Part shown: positions 49,282 to 58,180 of the stretch, one piece after another | Layout of the letters: every line of letters begins with the position of its first letter | Numbering within the stretch: position 1 is the stretch's first letter | Assembly (NCBI RefSeq): GCF_900107045.1 | Contig: NZ_FNON01000003.1 | Location: 868,001 to 932,000, forward strand | Reading direction: 5' to 3' | Length of the DNA stretch: 64,000 nucleotides | DNA from: Amycolatopsis xylanica | GTDB taxonomy: Bacteria; Actinomycetota; Actinomycetes; Mycobacteriales; Pseudonocardiaceae | Program-made: the position numbers and the translations under genes | The notes under the pieces: generated by a model | The model's database searches: none | What the model was told of the DNA's origin: nothing | Seen by the model: only the letters and a program-made list of their open reading frames with translations

Positions 49282-50460
49282 ATGGGCACCGAAGCTCCCG
49301 CCACTCCCGCTCCGCAGGAGCAGCGTGAGCTCATGCAGGCGATGCTCACGAGACTCCCGGAGTTCGCCGACCGGCTGGCGAAGCTGCTCAGTGAGAAAGA
49401 CGAGTTCTACCACCAGGTCGACGCCGTCGCGCCCGAGGAGCTGCGGCAGGTCTGCCGGGCGAACCTCAAGCGGGCGCTGACCTCGTTCGCGGACGGGCGG
49501 GAGCTCTCGCTCGACGCGGCGCGCAAGACCGGGCTCGCCCAGGCTCGGCAAGGGATCCCGCTGCCCGCCGTGCTCCGGGCGTTCCGGATTGGTGGGATGT
49601 TCGTCTACGAGGCGCTGCTCGGGCTGGCGGGGCCCGGGTTCATCAGCTCGGCGCAAACGGCCGCGATGAGTTCGACCGTTTGGCGCACCATCGACCTCTA
49701 CTCGGACGCACTCGCCACCGCATATGACGAAGTGGCGGCCGAGCCGTCGCCGGAGCGGCGCGAACTGCTCGAAGACCTGCTGCAGGGCAGGCTGGACGAC
49801 CCGCTGGAGCTGGAGGAGACCGCCGCGAAACTCGGGCTGCCGCCCGCGGGCATGTTCGTCGCGGTCGTCAGTGAAACCGTCGAGCCCGACTGGCACAACG
49901 CCGTCGAACTGCTGCTGCGCGCGCGGCGGTGGCGGTCGGTGTGGCGCCACGGCGCCGAAGCCGGGCTGGTGGCCATCGACCGGCTCGAAGACGTGCGGCG
50001 GGTGCGGGACGTGCTGGGCTCGATGCCGCTGGCCGTCGGGATGAGCAAGCCGTTCACCGGGCTGGCCGAGATCCCGGACGCGCTGAGCCGCGCGCGCGTC
50101 GCCCGGCTTTCGCTGCCGGCCGGCACGCCGGGGGTCGCCGTCTTCGGTGATTCGCCGGTGACGACGCTGGTCGCGGGCGCGCCCGCGATGACGCGCGAAG
50201 TCGTGCGGTCGAGCCTGTCCGGGGTGCTCGTTTTGCCTGCGACGGAACGGAAAGTGCTGCTCGACACGCTCGCCGCGTGGTTCGCCGGGCATGGCTCGGC
50301 GAAGCAGGCGGCCGACCGGTTGTTCGTGCATCCGAACACCGTCCGCTACCGGCTGCGGCGCGTGCAGGAACTCACCAAACGCGATCTGACGGACCCGGTC
50401 GACATCGGGGAGCTTTACGTGGCACTGGAATCCGTGCGGCTGGAGGCCGAGCCGGACTGA
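49282..50460 (+). CDS. PucR/CdaR-type transcriptional regulator
   Basis: The 392-residue protein has an N-terminal helical sensor region (ANLKRALTSFADGRELSLDAARKTG) and a GGDEF-like degenerate middle domain. The C-terminal PucR helix-turn-helix reads TLAAWFAGHGSAKQAADRLFVHPNTVRYRLRRVQELT. TAGAGT six bases before the ATG suggests a leaderless mRNA. The target genes are unknown; ddaH upstream and the DUF3068 gene downstream are neighbours. Confidence 0.92.
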   Translation: MGTEAPATPAPQEQRELMQAMLTRLPEFADRLAKLLSEKDEFYHQVDAVAPEELRQVCRANLKRALTSFADGRELSLDAARKTGLAQARQGIPLPAVLRAFRIGGMFVYEALLGLAGPGFISSAQTAAMSSTVWRTIDLYSDALATAYDEVAAEPSPERRELLEDLLQGRLDDPLELEETAAKLGLPPAGMFVAVVSETVEPDWHNAVELLLRARRWRSVWRHGAEAGLVAIDRLEDVRRVRDVLGSMPLAVGMSKPFTGLAEIPDALSRARVARLSLPAGTPGVAVFGDSPVTTLVAGAPAMTREVVRSSLSGVLVLPATERKVLLDTLAAWFAGHGSAKQAADRLFVHPNTVRYRLRRVQELTKRDLTDPVDIGELYVALESVRLEAEPD

Positions 50461-50789
50461 TCGGCGTCGATGATCACGGCCAGCCGCAACAACTCGCGGC
50501 CGAAGCCGGGACGCGCGGTGAGCCGGACCGCGAGCGTGCGGCCGCGCCGGGTGGTGCCGACCGGCAGCGTCACCTCGGCGCCCGGCGTGCGCGTCCACAG
50601 TGGACGATGACCTGGCACGGACACGACGATGTCCGGTCTCGGCGCGCGGCCGGCACGGCGCCAGCGTGACTTTCTCGCGTCGAGGTCACGGATGACGTTG
50701 CCGTGCAACGAAAGCAGGGCGGCGACGTCCGCGACCGCGTCGCGGAGCTCGGTGTCGGCGATCGAATCGGAGTAAGCGCCGATGTCCAT
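50415..50789 (-). CDS. Hypothetical protein converging on the PucR gene
   Basis: The 124-residue frame starts at an ATG without a clear ribosome site and overlaps the 3' end of the PucR-type gene by 46 bp. The translation (MDIGAYSDSIADTELRDAVADVAALLSLHGNVIRDLD...) looks like a real soluble alpha/beta protein, with helical N-terminus and strand-rich remainder. No family was recognised. The last 15 residues, in the overlap, are low-complexity. Confidence 0.5.
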   Translation of the reverse strand: MDIGAYSDSIADTELRDAVADVAALLSLHGNVIRDLDARKSRWRRAGRAPRPDIVVSVPGHRPLWTRTPGAEVTLPVGTTRRGRTLAVRLTARPGFGRELLRLAVIIDADQSGSASSRTDSSAT

Positions 50790-50999
50790 GGGCAGATGGT
50801 CGCCGCACCGGCGTTGTCCCTGGGAACAAACATTTTTGGCCGCTTGACCCGAACGGTGGTTCGCGTACGACCTTACGGGCGAATCGGATACCTGCGACGC
50901 AGGGTCACAATTTGACCCCGGCTGACAAGAAGGGACACTATCTTGCAGCCGGTTACCGTCGGGTAGTTACGGTGTTCGCAGCCTCACCGAGGAGGACCG

Positions 51000-52064
51000 T
51001 TGCGACGTGTTTTCAGCCTGATCTTGCTGGGACTGGGCGTATTCGCGATCGCGATCGCGGTACTGCTGCCCACCTTCGTCTATGCCAAGCTGGCGAAGGT
51101 GCCGCTCGATCAGAGTTCGACGTCCGTGCTCGAGGGCTCGAACATCCAGGTACTGGCGGTGACCAGCAAGGGCGTCGAGCTGCGCAAGGGCGCGACGCTG
51201 GCCGCCACCGCCAAGGTGCAGGCCAACTTCGAGCCCGCCGAGATGAAGGCGGGCACCGACGTGGCCGTCTGGCTGCTGGCCGTGCAGGTGGTCGACACCA
51301 AGGACAACACCATCGTCAGCGCGAGCAAGCGGCAGGTGTGCTTCGACCGCCGCACCGCGGAGGGTTACGTGCCGAAGAACGGCGAAGAGCCCAAGTGCCA
51401 GGCCAAGAGCTCCTTCGTCACCAAGCTCGACGAAACGGCGAAGGTTCCCGCGAACTCCAAGCCGCCGGAGAAGAACATCGAGCGCACCCAGCCGGGCCTG
51501 CAGTTCAAGTTCCCGTTCGGCACCGAGCAGAAGACCTACCCGGTCTACGACGACAACACCGGCACCGCGGTGCCCGCCGAGTTCAAGGGCACCGACACGA
51601 TCAACGGTGTCGAGGTCTACAAGTTCGTCCAGAACATCGGTGACACGCAGATCGCGACGAAGACGGTCCCGGGTTCGCTCATCGGATCGTCGGAGGATTC
51701 GGTGAAGGACGTGCCGCTGTTCTACCAGGGCACGATCACCATGTGGGTCGAGCCGGTCACCGGCGTGCAGGTGAAGCAATCGCAGCAGCAGCACCAGGAA
51801 CTGCGGCCGCCGGTCGGTTCCGGCGAGACGACCGTGGTCTTCGACGGGACGCTCACGTTCAACCAGAAGACCATCAACGGGCTGGTCGACCAGGTCAACG
51901 CGAACAAGGGCAAGCTGGACTTCATCACCACCATCGGCCCGATCGCGTTCGGCATCGGCGGTGGCGTGATGCTGCTGGCCGGGCTGTTCCTGCTGCTGCG
52001 CGGCCGCAAAGCCGAAGCCGAGCCGGGTGACCGCGCGGCCCCCCAGCACGCACTCAGCAGATAG
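51000..52064 (+). CDS. DUF3068 (PorA-like) membrane protein
   Basis: The 354-residue protein has transmembrane helices near both ends (VFSLILLGLGVFAIAIAVLLP and IGPIAFGIGGGVMLLAGLFLLL) and a large outside beta-rich domain with KTYPVYDDNTGTAVPAEFKGTDTINGVEVYKF. This layout defines DUF3068. The TTG start is chosen because GAGGAGG precedes it closely. It lies beside envelope-polysaccharide genes, as Rv0227c does in mycobacteria (from memory). The function is unproven. Confidence 0.88.
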   Translation: MRRVFSLILLGLGVFAIAIAVLLPTFVYAKLAKVPLDQSSTSVLEGSNIQVLAVTSKGVELRKGATLAATAKVQANFEPAEMKAGTDVAVWLLAVQVVDTKDNTIVSASKRQVCFDRRTAEGYVPKNGEEPKCQAKSSFVTKLDETAKVPANSKPPEKNIERTQPGLQFKFPFGTEQKTYPVYDDNTGTAVPAEFKGTDTINGVEVYKFVQNIGDTQIATKTVPGSLIGSSEDSVKDVPLFYQGTITMWVEPVTGVQVKQSQQQHQELRPPVGSGETTVVFDGTLTFNQKTINGLVDQVNANKGKLDFITTIGPIAFGIGGGVMLLAGLFLLLRGRKAEAEPGDRAAPQHALSR

Positions 52065-52814
52065 TCAGTTCTTCTCCAGCACCAGCACGAGGTTCCAGGA
52101 CGCGATTTCACGAAGTCCTGGAACCCGCGCGATCCACATCGCCCAGCTCGGGTGATAACGCGGATAAGCCCGGCGCAAGCGCGCGAGCGGTGTGGTTTTC
52201 GCCCAGCGGATGGCCGCGCCGACCGACAGCGGGAACAGGGATTCACCGAATTTGTTCTTCGGTTCCTTGCCCATGGTCCGCAGATAACGCTGTCGCGCGT
52301 AATGGCCGCCGAAGAAATGCCAAGGCGCGGTCTCGTGACCGCCCCACGGCGAATACCACGGCGTGAAGGAGAGGAAAACGGTGCCGCCTGGCTTGGTGAC
52401 CCGGCACATCTCGTCGAGCATCACCCAGGGCTCGCCGACATGCTCCAGCACGTTGGACGAGTAGCAGATGTCCACGGATCCGGTGCGTACCGGCAGTTTC
52501 GTGCCACTGGCGCGCACCATGTTCTCGCCGGGCGCGCCCCGCGCGGACAGCTCGCCGACGTCCGGATCGACACCGAGGTAATACGCGCCCGCCGCACGGA
52601 AAGCGTCGGAGAAATAACCGGGCCCGCCACCGACATCGACGATCGTCCGGCCGTTCAGCGGCGTGTGAGCGGCCAATTGCCGGACGGAATCCTCGGCGAG
52701 CGTCCGGTAAAAACCGTCCGGGTCAGTCTGTTCGGTGAGAAATGATCGGAACAACGTCACGGAACGACGCAGGGTGGCCCGATGATGACCCGGTGCTGAA
52801 ATGATACCTACCAT
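52065..52814 (-). CDS. Class I SAM-dependent methyltransferase
   Basis: The 249-residue protein has motif I VDVGGGPGYFSDAFRAAG, the acidic ribose-binding residue in YLGVDPDVGE, and SSNVLEHVGEPWVMLDEMCRVTKPGG. It corresponds in context to the methyltransferase next to a GT gene in mycobacteria (Rv0224c/Rv0225, from memory). It abuts DUF3068 tail to tail with no gap and is divergent from the GT4 gene. The substrate is probably an envelope glycan or lipid, which is inference. Confidence 0.87.
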   Translation of the reverse strand: MVGIISAPGHHRATLRRSVTLFRSFLTEQTDPDGFYRTLAEDSVRQLAAHTPLNGRTIVDVGGGPGYFSDAFRAAGAYYLGVDPDVGELSARGAPGENMVRASGTKLPVRTGSVDICYSSNVLEHVGEPWVMLDEMCRVTKPGGTVFLSFTPWYSPWGGHETAPWHFFGGHYARQRYLRTMGKEPKNKFGESLFPLSVGAAIRWAKTTPLARLRRAYPRYHPSWAMWIARVPGLREIASWNLVLVLEKN

Positions 52815-52898
52815 CGAACCATCGCTTTCTGAGAATGATTCGCCTACTGTGTACGCACCGGTAACGTAGCACCGCCGCCCGAGGTTTGGAGAACATCG

Positions 52899-54146
52899 AT
52901 GTGCCGACCCCGTGTGCTCCTGGTCAACTGGCGTGACACGGGTCATCCGGAAGGCGGCGGCTCGGAGCGCTACGTCGAGCGGATGGCCGAAGGGCTGGCC
53001 AAGTCCGGGTACCGCGTCGAGATCCAGTGCGCCGAATACCCGTCGGCCGGTGCCGGTGAGTGGCGTGACGGCGTCCGCTATCGCAGGCGTGGCAACAAGT
53101 TCGGCGTGTACCCGCACGCGCTGCGCGCCATCCGCAAGGCCCGCGCCGACCTGGTGGTCGACGTGCAGAACGGGATGCCGTTCTTCGCCAAGCTGGTCGC
53201 GGGCTGCCCGGTGCTCGTGCTCGTCCACCATGTGCACCACGAACAGTGGATCAGCGCGCTCGGGGAGACACTCGGCCGGATCGGCTGGTGGATCGAGTCC
53301 ACACTGGCGCCATGGCTGTTCCGGAAGTGCCGCTACGTCACGGTTTCCGACGTCACCAAGGACGAGCTGGTGACGCTCGGCGTCGACCGCTCGCGGATCG
53401 CCGTGGTGCCCAACGGGATGGACGCCCCGCCCCGCCGCGGGGTGACCCGCAGCAAGGAACCTACGCTGGTCGCGGTCAGCAGGCTGGTGCCGCACAAGCG
53501 GATCGAACACGCCATCGACGTCGTCGCGAAGCTCGCGCCCCGCTGGCCGACGCTGCGGCTCGAGGTCGTCGGGCAGGGCCCGTGGCACGAGGTGCTGCGC
53601 GAGCACGCCGTCAAGCGCGGCGTCGCCGACCGCGTCCGGCTGCACGGCTGGGTCGACGAGCAGGGCAAGCACGAAGTACTGGCGCGCTCCTGGGTGCATC
53701 TGTGCCCGTCGGTCAAGGAAGGCTGGGGAATCGTGAACATGGAGGCCGCCGCGCACGGCGTGCCTTCGGTCGCGTACCGGTCGGCCGGTGGTGTCACCGA
53801 GTCCATTGTGGAAGGTGAGACCGGGCTGCTGGCCGACGATTTCGACGATTTCGCGGCCCAGGTGGACAGTCTGCTCCGGGACCGGGGCCGCCGCGCCGCC
53901 ATGGGCACGGCCGGGGTGGCCTGGGCGGACAAGTTCAGCTGGGAGCGCAGCGCCGATCAGTTCGAGTCACTGGTGCGCGACGTCGCCGGGCTGCCCGCTC
54001 CGCGCCCGCGCACCCTGGCGGCGCAAGGCGTCGACCACGCCGTCGGCCAGCCTGCCCGCGGCCGCGCCGTCGAAGTCCTTGCGGCGGGCGCGCACGGTCA
54101 CCGTGCTGGTGCCGCCGACGGTCGCCGCGCCGAACGCCACGCCTGA
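52899..54146 (+). CDS. GT4-family glycosyltransferase with atypical antisense-overlapping tail
   Basis: The 415-residue protein is a GT-B retaining glycosyltransferase. The N-domain has NWRDTGHPEGGGSERYVERMAE. The C-domain has VAVSRLVPHKRIEHAI and the EX7E-like donor site CPSVKEGWGIVNMEAAAHGVPSVAY. The usual fold ends near residue 365 (SLVRDVAGL). The last 50 residues are Ala/Gly/Arg/His-rich and are encoded opposite the 3' end of the acyltransferase gene, a 180-bp convergent overlap. That tail is probably read-through after loss of an earlier stop. GGAG precedes the GTG start. Confidence 0.88.
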   Translation: MCRPRVLLVNWRDTGHPEGGGSERYVERMAEGLAKSGYRVEIQCAEYPSAGAGEWRDGVRYRRRGNKFGVYPHALRAIRKARADLVVDVQNGMPFFAKLVAGCPVLVLVHHVHHEQWISALGETLGRIGWWIESTLAPWLFRKCRYVTVSDVTKDELVTLGVDRSRIAVVPNGMDAPPRRGVTRSKEPTLVAVSRLVPHKRIEHAIDVVAKLAPRWPTLRLEVVGQGPWHEVLREHAVKRGVADRVRLHGWVDEQGKHEVLARSWVHLCPSVKEGWGIVNMEAAAHGVPSVAYRSAGGVTESIVEGETGLLADDFDDFAAQVDSLLRDRGRRAAMGTAGVAWADKFSWERSADQFESLVRDVAGLPAPRPRTLAAQGVDHAVGQPARGRAVEVLAAGAHGHRAGAADGRRAERHA

Positions 54147-55064
54147 GCGTCCGCTGGCGGCCGGGTAGAACGCGATCGACCGCACGCACTCGGCTTCGAT
54201 GACGCCGAGGTTCGAAACGAGGAAGGTCGACCCGAGCCTGCTCGCGAGCAGGCGGGTGCCGAGCCGGGCGATCGTGCTGCTGCGCGCGGGAAAATCCGGC
54301 TCCGGCGCTTGGGCGGCCAGTGATGTCCCGACTTCGCTCGCGACCGGTGCACTGCTCACCCGCAGCCGGAAGAACGCGCTGTCGCGGTCCGGCTCGGGTG
54401 CGGCGCCCGCCCGGCACGAGGCGCCGATCGCGGCCACCACGCGCGCGGCGGACCTGCCGTGCTCGCCGTTCCAGCGCTCGGTCGCGTGCGCGGCCGCCGC
54501 GACGAGTTCCGCCGTGCCGCACCGCATCCGGGGTTCGTTCCTGGCGCTGAAGACGTCTCCAGGCGACGGCGAGCCGCCGCCCGGCGTGATCCTGGCCGGT
54601 GGCGCGAAAAGGGCCTCAGCGAGCCGCTTGGCCGCCGAGGCGAGAAAGGACGTGCCCGCGGACCGGGCGCCGATTCCCTTGGCGCCGGAGGAAAGGGGAC
54701 TGTCCACAACGATCCCGAGCACGGCCAGCAGGCCGAGCCCGTCGAGCGCGCCGTGATGCGCGGCGACGAGCACCACCGGCTCGTCCGTGCACACGGCGAC
54801 GCGGATCAGTGGCGCACCGCGGTCATAGGGCCGCTCCGCGAAACGCGCGCGGGCCTGAGGAATCTCGGCGGCGCGGATCGGCTCGACCGCCGGTGGCGCA
54901 CCGAGATGGGGATACCGGACCGTCGCGTCACGAAGCCGTTCGCGCACCGCTTCGGCAGGCAGCACCGAAAACAGGCATGCCTCTATCAGGATGCTCCAGG
55001 AAACGGTGGGGTCACCGTAGAGCCCGACGACGCTGTGCGCCTGGTCGGAAGCTGACTGGGACAT
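53967..55064 (-). CDS. Condensation/acyltransferase-fold protein (HHxxxDG)
   Basis: The 365-residue protein has the chloramphenicol-acetyltransferase-type active site HHGALDG (His103, His104, Asp108, Gly109). A weaker C-terminal half contains STFLVSNLGVIEA, resembling wax-ester synthase or PapA-type acyltransferases. It probably acylates an envelope glycan or lipid. It ends the operon 56921-53967 and overlaps the GT4 gene by 180 bp. Confidence 0.8.
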   Translation of the reverse strand: MSQSASDQAHSVVGLYGDPTVSWSILIEACLFSVLPAEAVRERLRDATVRYPHLGAPPAVEPIRAAEIPQARARFAERPYDRGAPLIRVAVCTDEPVVLVAAHHGALDGLGLLAVLGIVVDSPLSSGAKGIGARSAGTSFLASAAKRLAEALFAPPARITPGGGSPSPGDVFSARNEPRMRCGTAELVAAAAHATERWNGEHGRSAARVVAAIGASCRAGAAPEPDRDSAFFRLRVSSAPVASEVGTSLAAQAPEPDFPARSSTIARLGTRLLASRLGSTFLVSNLGVIEAECVRSIAFYPAASGRSGVAFGAATVGGTSTVTVRARRKDFDGAAAGRLADGVVDALRRQGARARSGQPGDVAHQ

Positions 55065-55076
55065 CGGCCGAAGGCG

Positions 55077-55253
55077 TCAGCGATTGCCGTAGATGGTCGG
55101 CAGGTTGTCGAGCGGGTTGTACTTGTCCTGGAACCTGGCCTCCACCGTGGTGGTGGTGTCCGGGTCCGAGGTGCTGACCAGTGCGAGGCTGCCACCCGCC
55201 GCGAGCCCGAGCCCGGCGAGGATGGCGGCGACGGCGCCTACCAGGGTTGCCAA
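55077..55253 (-). CDS. DUF2613-like small membrane protein
   Basis: The 58-residue protein starts with TTG at 55253, with AAGGAG six bases before it, and an in-frame stop lies just upstream, so the start is firm. One transmembrane helix (GAVAAILAGLGLAAGGSLALV) is followed by a short outside tail with FQDKYNPLDNLPTIYGNR. Size, fold and closeness to aftD match DUF2613/Rv0236A of mycobacteria. It begins three bases after the previous stop and ends 12 bases before the acyltransferase start. Confidence 0.75.
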   Translation of the reverse strand: MATLVGAVAAILAGLGLAAGGSLALVSTSDPDTTTTVEARFQDKYNPLDNLPTIYGNR

Positions 55254-55256
55254 GGG

Positions 55257-56921
55257 TTACTCCTTCTGCGGCAGGGAAATCCGGCCGGGGCTCAATCTAC
55301 GCATCGGTAACATGCTGCACAACAGTGCGGCCATGATCGTTGTCAGCGCTACTCCATTCGCCAGCAGCACCCCGGTCCACGACACCTCGCGCACGGCGGG
55401 CGCGACCGGCGTCCGGTACAGCGTGAGCCACGGCCCCGACCACACTGGCACCGCGCCCTCGAGCAACGCCGGATCGACGCGTCCGGGTGTTCCATGCTCG
55501 ACGAGAATCCAGCCGATGCCTTCCAAGGCCAGCTCGCGCGCGGATTTCGCCTGGCGGATCCGCGCGAGCCGAGTGTCCTCACCAGAGATGACCTGGTCGC
55601 CGACGCGAAGCGTGTCGTCGATCAGCACGGTCTTCGGCAACGCACGCGGCGCCGGGTCGAACTGTGTCCGGAAATCATTCCACCGGAAGACGCGGAATGT
55701 CGAAAACGGCACTGCCAGCACATCGCCTGGCCGGTCATCGGCGGCGAGCAGGTCGTGCACGGCCCGCCAATCATCCGGGTACTGCACGGTTTCCAGCCTG
55801 CCCCAGCCCGCGAACGCGAGATCCGGCATGACGATCAGCGGGAACACGGCCGCCACCACGACGACACCCTTGGCGCGCCGCGCGGCCGTCTCGACGGCGA
55901 GCGCGAACCCCAGCGCGAGCGGCAACGCCAGCCAAGCCACCCACTTCTGCGCGTCCCGCAGCAATCCGGCGCCGGGAACGTGCGACACCGCCCAGGTGAG
56001 CACGGGCTCGCCCAGCGGCAAAGTCGCGAGCGAAGCGAGCAGCACCCCGCAAACCCCGAGCAGCACCAACGATCTCGCCGGCGCCACACCCCAGCGCCGG
56101 GCCAGCGTCTTCACTCCGAACGCCGCGATGCCCAAGGTGATCAGGATCAGGACCGGCGCGATCGGCCCGCTCCGGCTCTCCGGCACGACATCGCCGTTCC
56201 AGATCCCGCCCAGCCCGAGAACGCTCAGTATCGCCGGGCCCCAGCTTTCCGGCCGCGCGCTGAAAGCGGCGACCCCGGCGGGATCGGACAGTGAACTACC
56301 CGGGCGCGTCAGCGTCGGCACCAGCCAAGGCAGGTTGAGGAGGACAGCGACACTCAGCGTCTGCCAAGCCTTACGAGGCCCAGCGGCGACGACAGCAGTG
56401 GCTGCGGCCAGCACGCCGCCCGGCGGGGTAAGCATCGCGGGCGCGCATGCGAGCACAAGGTGTGCGAGCGCTTTGGGCTGTTCTCTGAGCTTAAGACCCG
56501 CTTGGACGATCCAGGGCAGGCACGCGTATGTGATCAGCAACGGCCAGTGCCCGATGAACAGCCGTTCCGCGAAGTACGCGGTCCACGCGTAACCGGTCGC
56601 GGCGACGACCCGGATCCCCAGGCTTTCGGTCGGCACCAGCCTGCCCGCTCCGTAAGCGGCGAAGAAGACCGACAGCACCAGCACGAGCTTCTGCACGACG
56701 TCGCCGGGCAGCACGGCCGTCGCGAGCGCGGCGACAGCGTCGGCTGGAACGGACCGAGCCAGCGACGACCCGAGCCCGAAAGCATCCGGCACCAGCGCTT
56801 GCCGCGGCGCGAACACCATGTCGTAGCTCAGCACGAACCCGCGTCCGAGCAAGGGCGCCAGCATCAGCAGTGCGAGCCCGGCCGACACCGCGGGCAGGGC
56901 AAGTCGCCTGGTTACTCCCAA
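55257..56921 (-). CDS. Polytopic membrane protein, GT-C-like (Rv0226c-like)
   Basis: The 554-residue protein has about twelve hydrophobic helices and an outside loop with AVPFSTFRVFRWNDFRTQFDPA. A final soluble segment before the last helix contains WILVEHGTPGRVDP. The layout and the AERLFIGHWPLLITYA region resemble the N-terminal part of AftD-like GT-C proteins, so it may be a polyprenyl-sugar-dependent glycosyltransferase. The TTG at 56921 follows AAGGGAGGG. It leads the operon with DUF2613 and the acyltransferase. Confidence 0.75.
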   Translation of the reverse strand: MGVTRRLALPAVSAGLALLMLAPLLGRGFVLSYDMVFAPRQALVPDAFGLGSSLARSVPADAVAALATAVLPGDVVQKLVLVLSVFFAAYGAGRLVPTESLGIRVVAATGYAWTAYFAERLFIGHWPLLITYACLPWIVQAGLKLREQPKALAHLVLACAPAMLTPPGGVLAAATAVVAAGPRKAWQTLSVAVLLNLPWLVPTLTRPGSSLSDPAGVAAFSARPESWGPAILSVLGLGGIWNGDVVPESRSGPIAPVLILITLGIAAFGVKTLARRWGVAPARSLVLLGVCGVLLASLATLPLGEPVLTWAVSHVPGAGLLRDAQKWVAWLALPLALGFALAVETAARRAKGVVVVAAVFPLIVMPDLAFAGWGRLETVQYPDDWRAVHDLLAADDRPGDVLAVPFSTFRVFRWNDFRTQFDPAPRALPKTVLIDDTLRVGDQVISGEDTRLARIRQAKSARELALEGIGWILVEHGTPGRVDPALLEGAVPVWSGPWLTLYRTPVAPAVREVSWTGVLLANGVALTTIMAALLCSMLPMRRLSPGRISLPQKE

Positions 56922-56992
56922 CGGCCCTCCCTTTCCGCTTCCGGCCGGGCTATGGTCGCTCGATTACTCGCCGGTAATAAAGGAGCGGGTCT

Positions 56993-58180
56993 TTGACCGT
57001 AGCCGAAGCACGGACGGACGAGCGCGTCTCGGCGATCCTCGTCTCGCTCGCTTTGGCATGCAACAACGCGGGCAGCTACGCCTTGAGCCTCGTCGCGGCC
57101 CGCCTCCTCGCCCCCAGCGCGTTCGGCGAGCTCAGCTCACTGCTCGCGGTGCTGGTCATCGGCGTCGTCCCCGCGATGGGCCTGCAAACGGTCACCGCGC
57201 TCCGCGTCGCCCGCAAGTCCGACACGTCCCTGATGGCACTCGGCCTGACCACGGCGGCCATCGTCGCCGGACTGGGCCTCCTGCTGGTGCCGGTCCTGGT
57301 CCTCGTGCTGCACCTGGGCTCCTTCGTGCCCGCGCTGCTGCTCGCGGCCACTCTCGGCCCTCTGACGCTCCTAGGATTGTTTCACGGCCTCTTACAGGGC
57401 AGCAGACGTTTCTCGGTACTGGCAGGCCTTATCGCGCTCGAAGGCGTCGGCAAGGTGGGAGGCTCGCTCGTCGGCCTGCTCATCGCGGGAAACGCGACCG
57501 GCGCGCTGGCAGGCACGGCACTGGGCTCGCTCCTGGTCGTGACGGTCAGCTGGGTCGTCTGCGGCAAACCCCGCCCGATCCGCGGCGCCCGCGTCGGCGA
57601 GGTGCTGCACACCGCGCAGGCGATGCTGGCGTTGGTCCTGCTGGTCAACCTCGACCTGGTGCTGGCCAGGCACACCCTGCCCGCGGCGGTCGCCGGCGAG
57701 TACGCGCTGGGCTCGATCGTCACGAAGATCGCGTACTGGCTCCCCCAGGCGGTCGGCGTCCTGGTCCTCCCCCGCTTCGCGCACGGCGGCTCCCGGCGAC
57801 GGGTGCTGCCGATCGCGTTGCTGGTGTGCGCGGGGCTGGATGCGGTGGTCCTGGCGGTGGCGCTGGTTCTCGGTCCTGGGTTGCTGACGATCATCGGCGG
57901 CACCGGCTACTCGGGCAGCACGATGGCGGTGTGGCCGTTCGCGCTCACCGGCTCGATGCTCGCTCTGGTCCAGATCCTGCTCTACGCCCGGCTCGCCGAC
58001 GGTGACCGCCGGGTGACGGCCTTGCTGTGGGCGGCCGTGGTGGTGGAGGTCGTCGTGGTGACGGCGTGGCTGCACGGGTCGGCCGCGCAGGTGGTTGGGG
58101 TTTCGGCCTGCTGCGTCGGCGGGCTTGCTCTGGCTGGGGCCTACGTCGAGATTCGGGCTTCGGGGCGGGGACGGGCCTGA
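56993..58180 (+). CDS. MOP-superfamily polysaccharide flippase-like protein
   Basis: The 395-residue protein has about twelve hydrophobic helices and the Wzx-like start LACNNAGSYALSLVAARLLAPSAFGELSSLLAVL. It should move lipid-linked oligosaccharides across the membrane. The TTG start follows AAAGGAG at seven bases. It is divergent from the GT-C-like operon across 71 bp, and its 3' end overlaps the converging DUF559-like gene by 40 bp. Confidence 0.87.
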   Translation: MTVAEARTDERVSAILVSLALACNNAGSYALSLVAARLLAPSAFGELSSLLAVLVIGVVPAMGLQTVTALRVARKSDTSLMALGLTTAAIVAGLGLLLVPVLVLVLHLGSFVPALLLAATLGPLTLLGLFHGLLQGSRRFSVLAGLIALEGVGKVGGSLVGLLIAGNATGALAGTALGSLLVVTVSWVVCGKPRPIRGARVGEVLHTAQAMLALVLLVNLDLVLARHTLPAAVAGEYALGSIVTKIAYWLPQAVGVLVLPRFAHGGSRRRVLPIALLVCAGLDAVVLAVALVLGPGLLTIIGGTGYSGSTMAVWPFALTGSMLALVQILLYARLADGDRRVTALLWAAVVVEVVVVTAWLHGSAAQVVGVSACCVGGLALAGAYVEIRASGRGRA

